64,000 bases of DNA from Amoebidium appalachense (taxonomy: Eukaryota > Ichthyosporea), in the NCBI GenBank assembly GCA_963693365.1, contig CAVNZM010000002.1:2976001-3040000 (forward strand), in the 5' to 3' direction. The notes under the pieces are model-generated. The model was not told where the DNA came from. It was given only the letters and a program-made list of their open reading frames with translations, and did not search any database. Made by a program: the position numbers and the translations under genes. Of this stretch, positions 12,041-45,187 are shown one piece after another. Position 1 is the stretch's first letter; each line of letters opens with the position of its first letter.

Positions 12041-12206
12041 CGAAGAAACTGTGCAGGCAGACGGCCCCTGAACTGGGACCATCATCAGGGGGGGTGCCGC
12101 TGCTGCTACTAGTGCTGTTAGTGCAAAATAGTAGCCTAGGTGTTTCCAATGAGCCGAGGGAGCAAAAATGTCTAGATGAGATGCAAGGGAAAAGGGGGAG
12201 GGGGGG

Positions 12207-12238
<32 letters not shown>

Positions 12239-12247
12239 TATCCATAC
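10057..12247. repeat. Intergenic region with C-tracts, (GAA)n and (TG)n
   Basis: Ordinary sequence to about 11070. It is followed by poly(C) clusters 11081-11172, a pure (GAA)n at about 11199-11250, (TG)n at 11974-12038 and poly(G) near 12210-12238. No convincing coding exon was found. The minus-strand frame at about 12040-12115 could hold a further exon of the gene to its right, but splice phases do not agree. Confidence 0.5.
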
Positions 12248-12499
12248 CGATAGCTCAAACGTCTCCAGAGTCATATGTTCCTGTGGCTTGGGTGATGTTT
12301 GGGCGACGGGGACCTCATATGGAGGTGGGGGTTCGTGGGGTATCGCAGTGTCGATGCGGTGGCGGGCGGCCAATACGTTGAGGCATAGATCACGTGACTG
12401 GGTGCCCTCGGGTAAGATCACGGCCCAGCGGTGCACGTACATAAGAACAGCAACCCACAGCCAGAGTGCCTGCTCGCCGCACTGCACTAGGAAGTCCAG
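12248..12499 (-). CDS. Exon of an unrecognised gene (a)
   Basis: 84 codons, phase 0 at both ends. The acceptor is CCCCCACACAG and the donor TCG then GTATGG. The sequence starts LDFLVQCGEQALWLWVAVLM and later reads AARHRIDTAIPHEPPPPYEV. It has a hydrophobic, Trp-rich first third and a proline-rich middle. It joins in phase with the exon at 13742-14019. I do not recognise the family. Confidence 0.6.
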
Positions 12500-13741
<1,242 letters not shown>

Positions 13742-14019
13742 CTTTTTTGTAGCTGCTCCAGCATTAGACGCAGCGTTATTCTCTTTTCTTTTTGCCCCCG
13801 TCAGCGTCCTTAGCAACCCGTCGACCAATAGCACGTAGCGGATCTTTCCCGAACCTTCGAGCAGGGGACCCACGGAAGCATCTAGAAGGGAGAGGAGGCG
13901 GGCAGTGACCTCTAATGCCGTTTCGTAGGCTTCGGCACCACTCAGAGTGACGTTACCCGTGGGTCCGTTACGGTCGGCAATGCATTCCATGTGCATGTCG
14001 ACGAGAAGGGGAAGGAGGT
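13742..14019 (-). CDS. Exon of an unrecognised gene (b)
   Basis: The frame reads DLLPLLVDMHMECIADRNG, then AYETALEVTARLLSLLDAS, then GKIRYVLLVDGLLRTLTGAK, then a basic tail to the donor AAG/GTACAC at 13742. The leucine-rich helical character suggests an alpha-helical protein. The only usable acceptor is AAAG at 14023-14020, because no AG occurs on the sense strand for about 310 bases upstream. Otherwise the ATG at 13996 could begin the protein. If the AAAG acceptor is used, the preceding exon must end in phase 1, which the last MUS81 exon found does not, so this may be a separate gene or an exon is missing. Confidence 0.6.
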
Positions 14020-14045
14020 CTTTGCCGCCAACAGAAACGACACGT

Positions 14046-14115
<70 letters not shown>

Positions 14116-14244
14116 CCAAGAATAGAGAGGGAGAAGGGGGGGGGGAGGGGGGGGGGGGAGTGTGTGTGTGTGTGTGTGTGTGATTGTTGGGGGAGGGAGG
14201 GGTGAGGGGGGGAGGGTGTGTGTGTGTGTGTGTGTATGGGCAAG

Positions 14245-14310
<66 letters not shown>

Positions 14311-14735
14311 GGGCAGGCGCACATTGACGTATTCCTGCACATGTCGTTGGTTTGATTGTGTGATTGTGTGGATTGTGTAAGCTGAGCATGGATGTCCTTG
14401 GTGGGAGTAGGAGTACACGGTTGTAAGCAGATGTATTCCGAACCCGAGTTCTTCAAAGGAGGAGGAAGGCGCTCCGGGAGGGGGGAGGGGGGGGGGGGGG
14501 GGGGAGGGGAGGGGGGGGGGGGGGGGGGAGGGGGATGGGGGGATCCATTCACCAATGAAACGCAAAAAATAAGGTATATGTTTGCATTCTCAGTGTACGG
14601 CCAATATAGCTATTGGTTCTGCCTTCATATGAAGCAGTCTCCTTCTTTTTGTGGCCTATACAAATCATTATGTAAAGGAATTCAGATTTAATGCCGGTTT
14701 ATGCAATAAGGCCAAGGAGAAATGTTATAACCTAC
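14020..14735 (-). repeat. Intron or intergenic stretch with TG arrays and G-tracts
   Basis: Holds (TG)n at 14048-14114, G-rich DNA, a second TG array at 14242-14306 and poly(G) clusters at 14479-14530. The part 14560-14735 is ordinary sequence. A minus-strand frame around 14310-14440 ([25 protein letters not shown]) could be an exon but no phase-consistent splice pair was found. Confidence 0.5.
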
Positions 14736-25206
<10,471 letters not shown>

Positions 25207-25312
25207 TTTTGCTGTCTTCAAGCAAATGCTTGGTGGTCGTTAGGCCTGCACGGTGCTTCCTAAAGCTTTCAAACTGTTCCTTTTGCGGGGATAGTGGCGG
25301 CTAGAGAGTCAT

Positions 25313-25476
<164 letters not shown>

Positions 25477-25626
25477 ATGTTGTGTGTGTGGGGGGGGGGG
25501 GGGCGCATGCATACGTGTGTGCCCACCTGCGTGCGTGTGCATGTGTGTGTGTGTGTTTGTGTGTGACACTGCGTGTCTGTGTCTGCATGTGTGGTGTGGG
25601 TGGTGTGGGTGTGTGAGCGTGTGTAT

Positions 25627-25663
<37 letters not shown>

Positions 25664-25665
25664 AC

Positions 25666-25698
<33 letters not shown>

Positions 25699-26696
25699 AC
25701 GCGCGCGTGGCCAGTGTTTCGAGGAGGGAGGTGTATAGGAAGGGGGAAGTGGAATTTAGGCTTAACCTTTGTACATGTACAGTTTGGTGGCTGTAGGTTA
25801 ACACGAAGGGGGGTACATGTGGATACGAAACTCTGTATGGCTGCAGGGGATCCAGAGGATTGGGGATGGTGGGAGGGGTGCGGCAGCGAAGGCAGGGTAT
25901 TGCCAACAGTGGGTGGATCCCCGGGGGGCCGGGGGAGGGGGGGGGGAGGCGGGGAGGGAGGGAGGAGGGGGGGAGGGAGGGGGTGGGGGGGGGGGGGGTC
26001 GGGGACTCAGGGACAAAATAAGTAGGGAACTGTTAGGAGGGCTTACGACCGGGATGGAGGGGAGGGGGGGGGAGGGGGGGGGGGGGGGGGGGGGGAGGTG
26101 ACTTGGAGTTCTGAAGCAGCGCATTCACATAAAAAGAATACATACAGTACATGGTGCAGGGTGCTAACGACGAGAGGTGCGGCACGTGTCAGATTCTCTG
26201 TGCACGTCTTAAAATGAGCAAACACTAAGAGCAAGAGTCTTACAAGGAGGGTCTCGTGAGAGGGTTGAAGCGAGTGGTTGTTGGGTGTGAGTTGGGAGGG
26301 GAAGCGGGGAGGAGGGGGGGACGGGGAAGAGGGGGAGGAGGGGGAGGAGGAGCAGGAAGGGGGGAGATGGGGAGGAGGAAAAGGGGGATGGAGGGGGGAT
26401 CCCAGGGGATGCCTCGGAGGGAAGGGGAAAGTTTGGGGGGTTCCAGGGGGGGGGGGGATCCGAAGGTATGGAAAGAAGGGAGCCTCAGGAAGGGATTTGC
26501 GAAAGGGGCCCAGCAGGGGAGGGGAGGAGGGGGCACATATTCTCGCAGTGTAAATGTGCAGAACACAAAAATGTGTGGATGAAAAACGAACATAGAGCAT
26601 GCATGGGGCAGGTGTTGGTGGAAGACAGTGAAGATGGCGCCGCACAGTGAGCTCTATAGGTTTTTGGGCCCCACAGACGGGGGGAGGGGGGGAGGG

Positions 26697-26699
<3 letters not shown>

Positions 26700-26759
<60 letters not shown>

Positions 26760-26784
26760 GGGGGGGGGGGGGGGGGGGGGGGGG
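26700..26784. repeat. Poly(G) block of about 85 bases with one interruption
   Basis: Read directly: G from 26700 to 26784 with an A at about 26760. It is followed at once by ordinary sequence (CAGACACCG). Confidence 0.95.
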
Positions 26785-29322
26785 CAGACACCGTATAGTC
26801 TCAGTTCTACTGGAGTACTAGTCGACAGAGTCAGATAACAGCCAGATGTGAGTAACCAAGTTGAACAAGGGAGCCCCCCTGGGGTGTTGCAGGCACATAA
26901 ATTTTGGTAGAGCACATAACCAAAATAGGGGGGGGGGGGGGGGGGGGGGGCATGGGAGGGGGCGAGAGGGGGGGGCGTGTGTGTCAGTGCCACGGTGTGT
27001 GTATGTGTGTGTGTGTGGGGGGGGGGGGGGGGGGGGGGGGGGGAGGCGGGAAGGCGGGGAGGGGGGAGGGGGGGGAGGGGGGGGGAGGGGGGAGGGGCAG
27101 CAACAACAAAAAGCGACGTCACGGTGATATTATAGTCTGCCACCTTAGTAAGTTAGTGTGTGTGATGCTTTGGTCCAGACCTTAATTCTTAGCTGAAGGA
27201 TGAATGTCACGACTGCAGCTGCTAGCCTAGCTTTTCGAAAAGTTTGATTCAATGTCAACCCAAGCTCGTGCCTGGCCCAATGACTGCGGTAAGACCAAGT
27301 TTTTTATACGACTGGCAGATTGAAATAAGCTTAAAGTTTCTCACCTTCACGGAGTCCGACCAGGACGAGGCAACCAAGGAAAGTTGACAGCCAACGTCAG
27401 GGCGGCATTGGCTGCAGTCACTCACGGCCAAGTTGAACGTCGCTGCGGCCCTCTCGCTCTCATACCGCCTTCAATTATTCTATTAATGTGTATGCAGTCT
27501 CACCGTTTAACGAGTTACTGTCCCTGAAGATGACGCTGGCAACCTAGGCCTCGTGCAACAGAAATTATTCAAGGCTTCAAGACCTAGTAGATGGCACGTC
27601 TTTCGCCAAAAGGCTCGGTATTACAGTAGCTGCTGCCAGCCAGCCTGTTAGACTAAGTCTTGGGTGCCACCCATCACACACCACATCATGTACAACGAAC
27701 ACATGTTGAAGCTTCGACGGTCCTGTCAGAGTTTACAATAGGCCGGAGCACTAAATACTGCGTCAAGTTGCATCAAGATAATCGATGCATCACTCCCGAT
27801 CACCCGGCCGAGCTTTTCTTGTGAGAACTTGGCCGTAAGCGGCGGTTGCATACCAGCTGAGGTGACGCGTGCCGATCGATCGAATACCGAGACACATTAT
27901 GCCATTAGTCTGGAAGTTTAAAGGAATGCGCATCAAGCACAAATAACGTGACTTCAGTAAAGCTTTTGCCTCACTGGCATCGATCGAGATCTGCACATCG
28001 GCTCCGAGGATCCCAGTCGGATCGATAACCGCCGGGGTGCGTGAATGTGACGTCACGGGTCTAGCAAAAAGAAAAAAAAGTAACTATACCACTGCCGTAC
28101 ATGAGAAAAGGGCTTCTATACATACAATGTCGCAAATCGCGATCAGACCCATAGCACATATATATGTACTGAAAAATATACTATGAATGTAGCATATATA
28201 AATTTTTATTTTGTGCGTGGGCACTGATCAGAGGCCGGGCGTGAGGTGTTTGAGTGCTGGCGCGTTCCCCCAAACCAGATCCAGCCGCCACCTAGACTCC
28301 GAGAAAGTTAATCTTGTACGTACTTGCATTCTCGAAAACTCAGAACATTAAACATATTGATTCCATTGCTCTATATTTAACTAACTACGGTGAAAAACAA
28401 GTATTTATGAGAAGCCACATAGATAGTTATTTACTCATGTCACCGATTATTCATGACACGCATAATATATGGGGATATATATCAGTGCGCATGGGCATCA
28501 TATGGGGCCATATGCATATGCCCAGATACATATACAATCACTGACAAATAGAATATGATGCTTTTATACCACGGCTAACATGCATTGCAACCACTAAACG
28601 CCATCACTGTATGTATGTCGATGATAAAAAATACATTGCCCCTTCAATTAAATCTTGATGTTAATGGCTGAAAGTGGAAACTGCTTATTTTTTATCCTTG
28701 AGAAAATTATGCTGATAAGACTTTTTTGTGGAGCTACGTTGATGCGATGCATTTCCTCAAATGTGTGAAACTTTCTCACTAAAAATTCCCCTCAGAAATC
28801 AGCAATGCAATAGAATGCACTTAATTTTCTATGTGGTTCAACGTTAACGGCAAAAAGGTTACCTAGCTGTTAAAAAAAAATATAAAAAAAACTCCCTATT
28901 CCCAACCAATAATAATATATTCTGATGCGCATCATAGTAATGTAGTAGGTGATACTTCTATACAACTCGAATAAAAATCTGTATTTGTGCTTCTCCATGG
29001 ATCTGTCCAAGATGCGTAACTTTAGCAATTAGCGGGTGCACGTGCGGTAACGGCTCGGCCAATGGTTTTGTTTAGCCAAGGAATGCAGGATATGTTTACT
29101 CAGTGCACCTACTGTTGGCAGTCGGTTCCCTCGATACTGTACATCAATAACCCACAGGCCAATCAGATATTTAAATTGAGTTAGGAAAGCCGAATTTATT
29201 TATAGGTTCTACGGCTTCTCAAATTTTCAGATTTTTTTGACCCAAATCGGGCCTATGAAATATCAAAACTGGTCGACATGACCTCTACATGACGCACACA
29301 AAGAATTACAGTATCGAGGGAG

Positions 29323-29628
29323 ATGTACGGGCACTTTGATGTTCATGATTCTGAATTTCTGAGGATACTTGTACATGCATTCTTGGAACCCCAATTAGAA
29401 CCCCCTTTTGGCGAAAGTTATCCCGCTGGTATCCACGTTCCTCAGGGAAAGTTCAATTTAGATTTCCCTTGGCCCAATCACAAGGGGCCGAGGGGGGTCT
29501 ACCCTGAGATCAGCAATGTTTTCGGCTATCTCACGGTTGTCACACACTCCCGACGGGTCATTTACCCACAAGAGTCACTTCCTCACCAGAACGCGTGGAG
29601 CTGGCAGTGTGATTGCTATATGACTTAG
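29323..29628 (+). CDS. Isolated 101-codon open frame, hypothetical
   Basis: ATG to TAG, containing GHFDVHDSEFLRILVHAFLE, VPQGKFNLDFPWPNHKGPRG and VFGYLTVVTHSRR. It is the only long non-repetitive frame in the quiet island and the composition looks protein-like, but I recognise no family and see no flanking splice or polyadenylation context. It may be a chance frame. Confidence 0.25.
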   Translation: MYGHFDVHDSEFLRILVHAFLEPQLEPPFGESYPAGIHVPQGKFNLDFPWPNHKGPRGVYPEISNVFGYLTVVTHSRRVIYPQESLPHQNAWSWQCDCYMT

Positions 29629-31518
29629 TTGCAAGGGCAAACGATTTGTTTTTTGCAGTCTTGGAACAAAGGTTTGCTGTTTCATGCAATTGCAGCACAG
29701 AGTTTGTGTAAAACTTCTAATCTTTAGGCAAGGTATTGGGTGCATGCTGCTAGCAGCATCCGTGGAACTGTTCAACCACTATAGGTGCCCCACGTGTCAA
29801 TGTTGGCAAACGGGCCCGAGGATAAGTTAGTAACTGTAACAGTTTGCAAGAGCGAATTCTTAACGATCATAGGTAAACCCGGCTTGAATCCATAGTGCCA
29901 GCGGGCTGAAAAGTAACAGAACTTGTACTACATCGTTACCCACTGGGAGGCGGCAGATGGCACCGTGACATTCTTGCCAGTCTACTTGTTGCTCCAAAAA
30001 GTTAAACCTCCGAGTTTCGGCACAACACGGGGTCGCAACTCCCAGACTGAGTAAACTGTACGGGAGGGGCTTAAAGCTTTAAAGCCTGCTCTTTTTTTGG
30101 ACTGCCTGCTGCACAGCTCACTTAAGGTAAGCCTCCTTACTAACAGATGCTTCAAGCAACGTTCCCCCGATTAAATTTGTCTTTGAGACATCATCGGACC
30201 CAATACCCTTCCACAGCGTAAGCGTGCAAGTTCTCTGACTTGCTTGCCGTTCGAGCTGGTCACCTTGGTCTGACTCTGTAGAACGTGCCAGGCATTAAAT
30301 TGGTAGTCATGCTGCTTTTTTGTGATCCGGCACGGCTACTGGTCGTGCATACTGGTGACTAATAAATTTTAAGACATGCTGAGCACTTCCGTGAGCAAGT
30401 TCGATTGAATCATCGACGGCCCTGTTATTCGTTTTTCGCACGCCGCCCCTAGATTAGAAAATTTTGGTGGTGCACGACCAAGGTGTGGAAATTGGGTACC
30501 CGGTTGCCCTTACCTGGGGCTTGCATTCGAGTGGGGCGTATATATATGGCTGGTAAAGTTTTGAGACTCATATATGCATTAGTGGGCGGCATCAGATGCA
30601 GCATGACGCGGCGGCTGCCGTAAGGTAAACTTTGTTGCCAGCTCAGTTAATAGGGTAACTTTCAAGTTATTGGTAGCAAAAAACACAGCTGGTGGTTCAC
30701 ATCCGTTTTCGAATCGGCCCGTGACCGAAAACCAACCCTTTACGACACCCGGCAGTAGACCTGCCGAGCTACTACATTCGAAGTTGCTGAGAGCCCGAGT
30801 GTAAGAAGGCCAACAGTTACTAAGATTGCCAACTCAGCACTATCCAACAGCTGATGTTGCTGCCGCTTGGTTTGCTGGTTCACACTTTTGAAGAAGGTCA
30901 AGCAAGAGTTTAGCCGACCCTTCTATGTAGTGACTACCATGATTGAAATAAGATCACTAGACTAAGATATGCTGAAATCTGGCGCCACAAATGGCCGCAA
31001 GCCGAAAAAGCTGACTTGAGTAACGAGCTTTCGGACCCCATATCTTATGGTCGGCAGATGGCGCCAAAAACACAAGTGCCTATGATCTGCTGCTGCCTGG
31101 AGGAGATGAGGTTCTGTGCCATTGCGAGACTCCTGGTTTAGATTCTTGAATTAGGACCTAGTGGTATGAACGTGACATTGTGCGGCTGTGCGCCGTGTTC
31201 AGCCACAGCTCCACAGCTACTCGGGCAGGACAAGCGGTACTAGTGTATAGTATGTACTCTGGCCGCGACTAGTAATGATATCCAATTTGTTCGTCTATTA
31301 TTCTTAGCACCTTAAGTTTTGTCTTGCACTCCTCCCTCCACTCCTTACTGTCCCCCCCTTGAGGTTCTATCCGTTCCGAGTCTTGTGGCCTTGAAGTTCG
31401 GCCTTGAGTAGTTTTTAGATGACAATTACGACGGTGGCACCACCCGTAAGCTTCAACGGAGGGCCATGCATGAATCTTTACTTCTTACTTTGTAACACCT
31501 TCTCATCCCCTGTACATG

Positions 31519-31570
<52 letters not shown>

Positions 31571-31717
31571 TGAAAGGCTTTGCTTTCTATCTTTCGCGCA
31601 GCCCCAATTAACTCGGCTTGGCATATGTCATGGTGCTAATCAAAACGTGACCTGGCTTGTTCTGGCCTCTCAGCCTGGACGAAGTGATCATGATGTCTGT
31701 AATATCAAACCCCTGAA

Positions 31718-31775
31718 AGGGGTCACCCGCAAGTTGCATATATTTGCATATATTTACAAGTTGCGGGTGACCCCT
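31718..31775. repeat. Perfect 15-base inverted repeat (hairpin)
   Basis: AGGGGTCACCCGCAA at 31718-31732 pairs with TTGCGGGTGACCCCT at 31761-31775 around a 28-base AT-rich loop that contains CATATATTT twice. Confidence 0.9.
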
Positions 31776-32157
31776 AGTCCTGAACATGCCTTGTATGTGG
31801 GTCTAGAGATTTCCGGTGGTGTTTTCTCTTTTAGGCCGCACACGTCACGTTCTTTGCCTGTGACAATGTGGCATGTGTAAGGGATACGACATAAATGATT
31901 TAAGCACACGGATTGAGGCTTGTGCGTGCACGTGTGCTTGCTTATTGATGACGTTGCACTCAAGGTTTGGATGCGTGCATGTGTAAGAGCCTTCGCGGCT
32001 TTTATACTAGGTATAGAACAAGAAGCAAGAAAAAATGGATTTCAGGTGGGGCCCCGGCAAGGCCCCCGGGTGGTTTCTCAGAGAGAGTGAGGGTGTGGTG
32101 TTCACACGGTGTTGGAATGATGGTGGTGAGGTACCTTGCGTTTATGTGTGTGTGTGT

Positions 32158-32192
<35 letters not shown>

Positions 32193-32719
32193 ATCCCGCG
32201 AGGGCCTCAGCGTTGGTGTTTTCGTACGCGCACATGCATGGCTAGTTTTCCTGCCGAAATCTGTTGCTCCCTTTTTCTTTTCTTGCTGCTTAATGATATA
32301 CATACCCCATTGCAGAGCCGCTGAGTTCTAACCTTAATCTTCATCAGGCCCAGGTTGGTGAGTGTCTGCCCTCCAAGAAGTCCAACCCGAGCAAAGCCCA
32401 CACAAAGCGCAAAATCCGGTGAGTCACACTCAGTCTGGCAGCCTGCAACAACCTTTCAGGTGACGTATTGCCAACCGTAAGTTACGCATTTCGGCCTGGT
32501 GACACGGTACCATCTGTCAGATTGTTTACGGCTCCGGCGGCTCAGCCAACATCTCATTGCTGTAAGCATGGGGTCGGACTAATCTTTTCGGATTAGCCAC
32601 CAACGGTTTTATATATCACGCTGCGCGCGGATGACCATTTATAGTCTTGTGTAGGGTTACATTATGGGAGGTGACCCTTGGTTCTTGCACAGGTTAATAG
32701 TATGCGCCAACCCAACTTT

Positions 32720-32775
32720 GGCGCTGAGACTTTTGCCTCAACATGATCATGTGGCGCTGAGACTTTTGCCCCAAC

Positions 32776-32785
<10 letters not shown>
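32720..32785 (+). repeat. 33-base tandem duplication spanning the start of the Cys/His-repeat gene
   Basis: Two adjacent copies of GGCGCTGAGACTTTTGCC(T/C)C continuing AACATGATCATGT, at 32720-32752 and 32753-32785, differ at one base. The second copy carries the presumed start codon and the first carries an identical upstream ATG that stops after five codons. Confidence 0.95.
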
Positions 32786-41373
<8,588 letters not shown>

Positions 41374-43079
41374 CACCACACAGAGTGCAGAGTTCGATTC
41401 CCCCGCAAGTTGTCGGACGTAAACTTGTAAGAGTTAGTGAATTTGCCTAGTGAGAATCATTTAACGGTTGTGTGTTCAAAATTTTTACTGTGGATGCATG
41501 AACAACAACACTGGGCCGGGCGGACTCCGATTTACTTGAACTCGGTGCAATCACGGGCCCTGCACGTGACACCGAACCAATCATTGATCGTTGTGGGATT
41601 TGGTATCGATAACTTCAACATGACATACTTAAAATATAGTGTGTTTTAGTAACCTTGCAAGTTCTGTGGATTGCAAATAATGTTTCACGCGTCTCTGTTT
41701 ACTGAACTTCCCCAGTGTCACAACCATATTCAGTCAGCACCGAGTCTAATAAATTTGTATAGTATATCAATAATGAATTTAACCTTTGCTTGTCTCTTTT
41801 GTCATTTTTCAAGTTCCAATTGCAACGGGAATTCAACGACCCTTGGCTCACTGTGACATGATAATCTTTCTTCCAGTTTTGTTGTACCACATGCACTCAG
41901 CGGCGTATCGTGATTCTACATAGTATCAATGATGATCATGATATAATAAATATATCTGGATTAGGCTACCCAAATAGGGTACGGGTCCGGCAGGCTGAAA
42001 AGGTTTTTTAAGGGGCCTTAACTTAAAGGAGTCCTTAAGTTCAACGATAGTATTAGGCTACGACTGTCAGTCATGAAATTTGCTGATTCAAATTCGTATA
42101 TTTGTTGCTTTGCTTTTATTCTATAATAGTGTACTGCATTTTTCATTGCCTGCATCTACCAATGATTTAGTGTATAAAGTGCATTTAAAAGTATTTCAAT
42201 CATTATCTTTTCATTTTGAATTGCCTCTGCTTGTCACTTTACAAATTATTTTATCTTATTTTGGTTTATTTATTTTTTATATCCTCCATCCCAGGTGATA
42301 CTATCACAGTATCATGCTTTTGTGTTATCATGTGGCCTGATTCAGATTAAACGTACTGCTACAGTGATGAATTTCATAACGGCACAAGGCCTCCTAAAAT
42401 ACATTGATGCTTTAAGGGTTTTACGTCGTATTTATTGGTTCCTGATCTATATATATCATATAGTAAATAAGTTATGTTATTGACCTTTTTGTCCCGCCAA
42501 TGATTTCTCTGTGTTAAAATTATCAGTAACATGCAAACGGTTGTGATCATCGCCCCACCAGTGACCAGGCGGCCTGTGTGTATATCGAGCCTGATTTGAA
42601 CAATGATAAAAGGGAAGCTGCGGCTTGAATTCAAAGCGGGCCCCCCGCCCCCCCGGGAGATCGAAGAGTCCCAAAGTAGAGGCTCGCAAGATCCCGGCTT
42701 CCCAGTTTAAGTCCGACATGACTGAGTGGTCTTTACCCAATAGAACTTGTTCTTTAAAGACGAGTAAAGGGTGTGTTTCAGTGGCAGCGGCGCACTAAAT
42801 GCGCCAGCCTGAGGTTTAAAAATCTCATCATATTTTCGTGCATCATGCGGCGAAGTTGTGGCTCGCTTTAATTAATCATAAGTAGTAGTAAGTAATAGTA
42901 AATCACCTTGATTGCCACTCGCTTTTAAGATAACAGGTACTAGGTTTAGAGTCTAATATCTTAAGGTTTCTTGGACAGTCACTGAGGGTTCATTATCTAA
43001 TCCTCCCTCCCCCCTTCCCCCCCAAACACACACACACCCTGTGTTTGGGTCCTTATTCTGCTTATTCTGGGCTGTGGGA

Positions 43080-43960
<881 letters not shown>

Positions 43961-44175
43961 AGCCAGGGACACGTGGCCGAGCACCGTGGGCCCATTAATC
44001 GTAAACTGTTTCACTATTTCTTAGCCGGTTGCACACACACATACACACCGTACACACACACACACACACACACACACCTCACAAACACACACACAGACAC
44101 ACACAGACACACACACCACACACACACACACACACACAGGTACACACCGTCACACACACACACACACACACACCG

Positions 44176-44210
<35 letters not shown>

Positions 44211-44375
44211 GTGGACAGGACACCCCCCCCCCCCCCCCCTGTAGATTGGCAACGTTAACAAAGCACAAGCTTCCGGAGGACTTCAAGTTAATCAGAAAAG
44301 AGATATTATCTGCTGGGGGGGGGGGGGGGGGGGGGGGAGGGGGGGAGGGGGGGGGGGGGGGAGGGGGGGGGGGGG

Positions 44376-44740
44376 TTTGGAATGCGGAACACGGTACGAA
44401 GTACGCATACACGAAGGACACATGCAAAGGCAAACATTCAAGTATGCAACATAGCCAATGCGCGCAGTATGCGTCATAAGCAGAGCCCATCCTCAGGGAG
44501 GGCCCAAGTCATCAATTGCGTCTGAGTTTCGACCCCTTAGCCTGCGTATATACGACTCTCCAACTCAGACAGCAGCATCAACTGAACTTGGGAGGGTCAA
44601 CCCGTCTTGATCAAAGACGAGCAGGGTTGCGTATGCAAACAAGATGAGCAAAACGGTGAATATGTGTGGGCAAACTAATGCAGTGCAGCGGAAAATGCGT
44701 ATGTGCTTACAGATGCACGACACAGAGCAACCATGCCCGG
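44376..44740 (-). mobile_element. Long copy of poly(C)-tailed interspersed repeat, subfamily A (inverted)
   Basis: About 365 bases after a G-rich tract at 44316-44375. Motifs in order: TTTGGAATGCGGAACACGG, GGTACGAAGTACGCATACAC, GCGCAGTATGCGTCATAAGC, TTTCGACCCCTTAGCCTGCG, CCGTCTTGATCAAAGACGAG, GCAACCATGCCCGG. It is nearly identical to 16737-17112 and so relatively recent. Confidence 0.88.
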
Positions 44741-45146
44741 GGGGGAGGACCATGGCTGCAAGTTCAAGTGGCTGCAGCAGATAATCCCAAGTATGCTATT
44801 TCTTTTCTGATCACTGAGCTTGAAGTTCGCCGGAAGAAAAAATTGTCTCGTTACCAATCAACAGACCGAAAAAGCAAATGTGTGTGTGTGTGTGTGTGTG
44901 TGGCACGGTGTGTGTGTCAGTATATCAAGGGAGTCCCACTGCTCCACTGGACCACAAATAAGACCGAGTCTTTCAGCCTGCAGCTGTTAAACAGGCCACG
45001 TGATTATGACATTGATGCGTATACGCAGACGGCATACCGTCAATAAGCCTGTGGGGTCACGGTCACTGCTACAGTGGTACGGACAGCCTGCCAGTCTAGA
45101 CATAGAGTTTTGTTACTAAGGTTCCTGGCCCATGTTGGATAATCAA

Positions 45147-45187
<41 letters not shown>

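Noticed and set aside
42640-42740. Possible tRNA-like or Pol III gene near the GC-rich GGGCCCCCCG stretch
   Set aside because: No cloverleaf, A-box and B-box pair or terminator could be assembled.
44760-45046. Plus-strand frame DNPKYAISFLITELEVRRKK as an exon
   Set aside because: The peptide looks plausible but the frame runs into a TG repeat, no matching splice phase to a neighbour was found, and no family was recognised.
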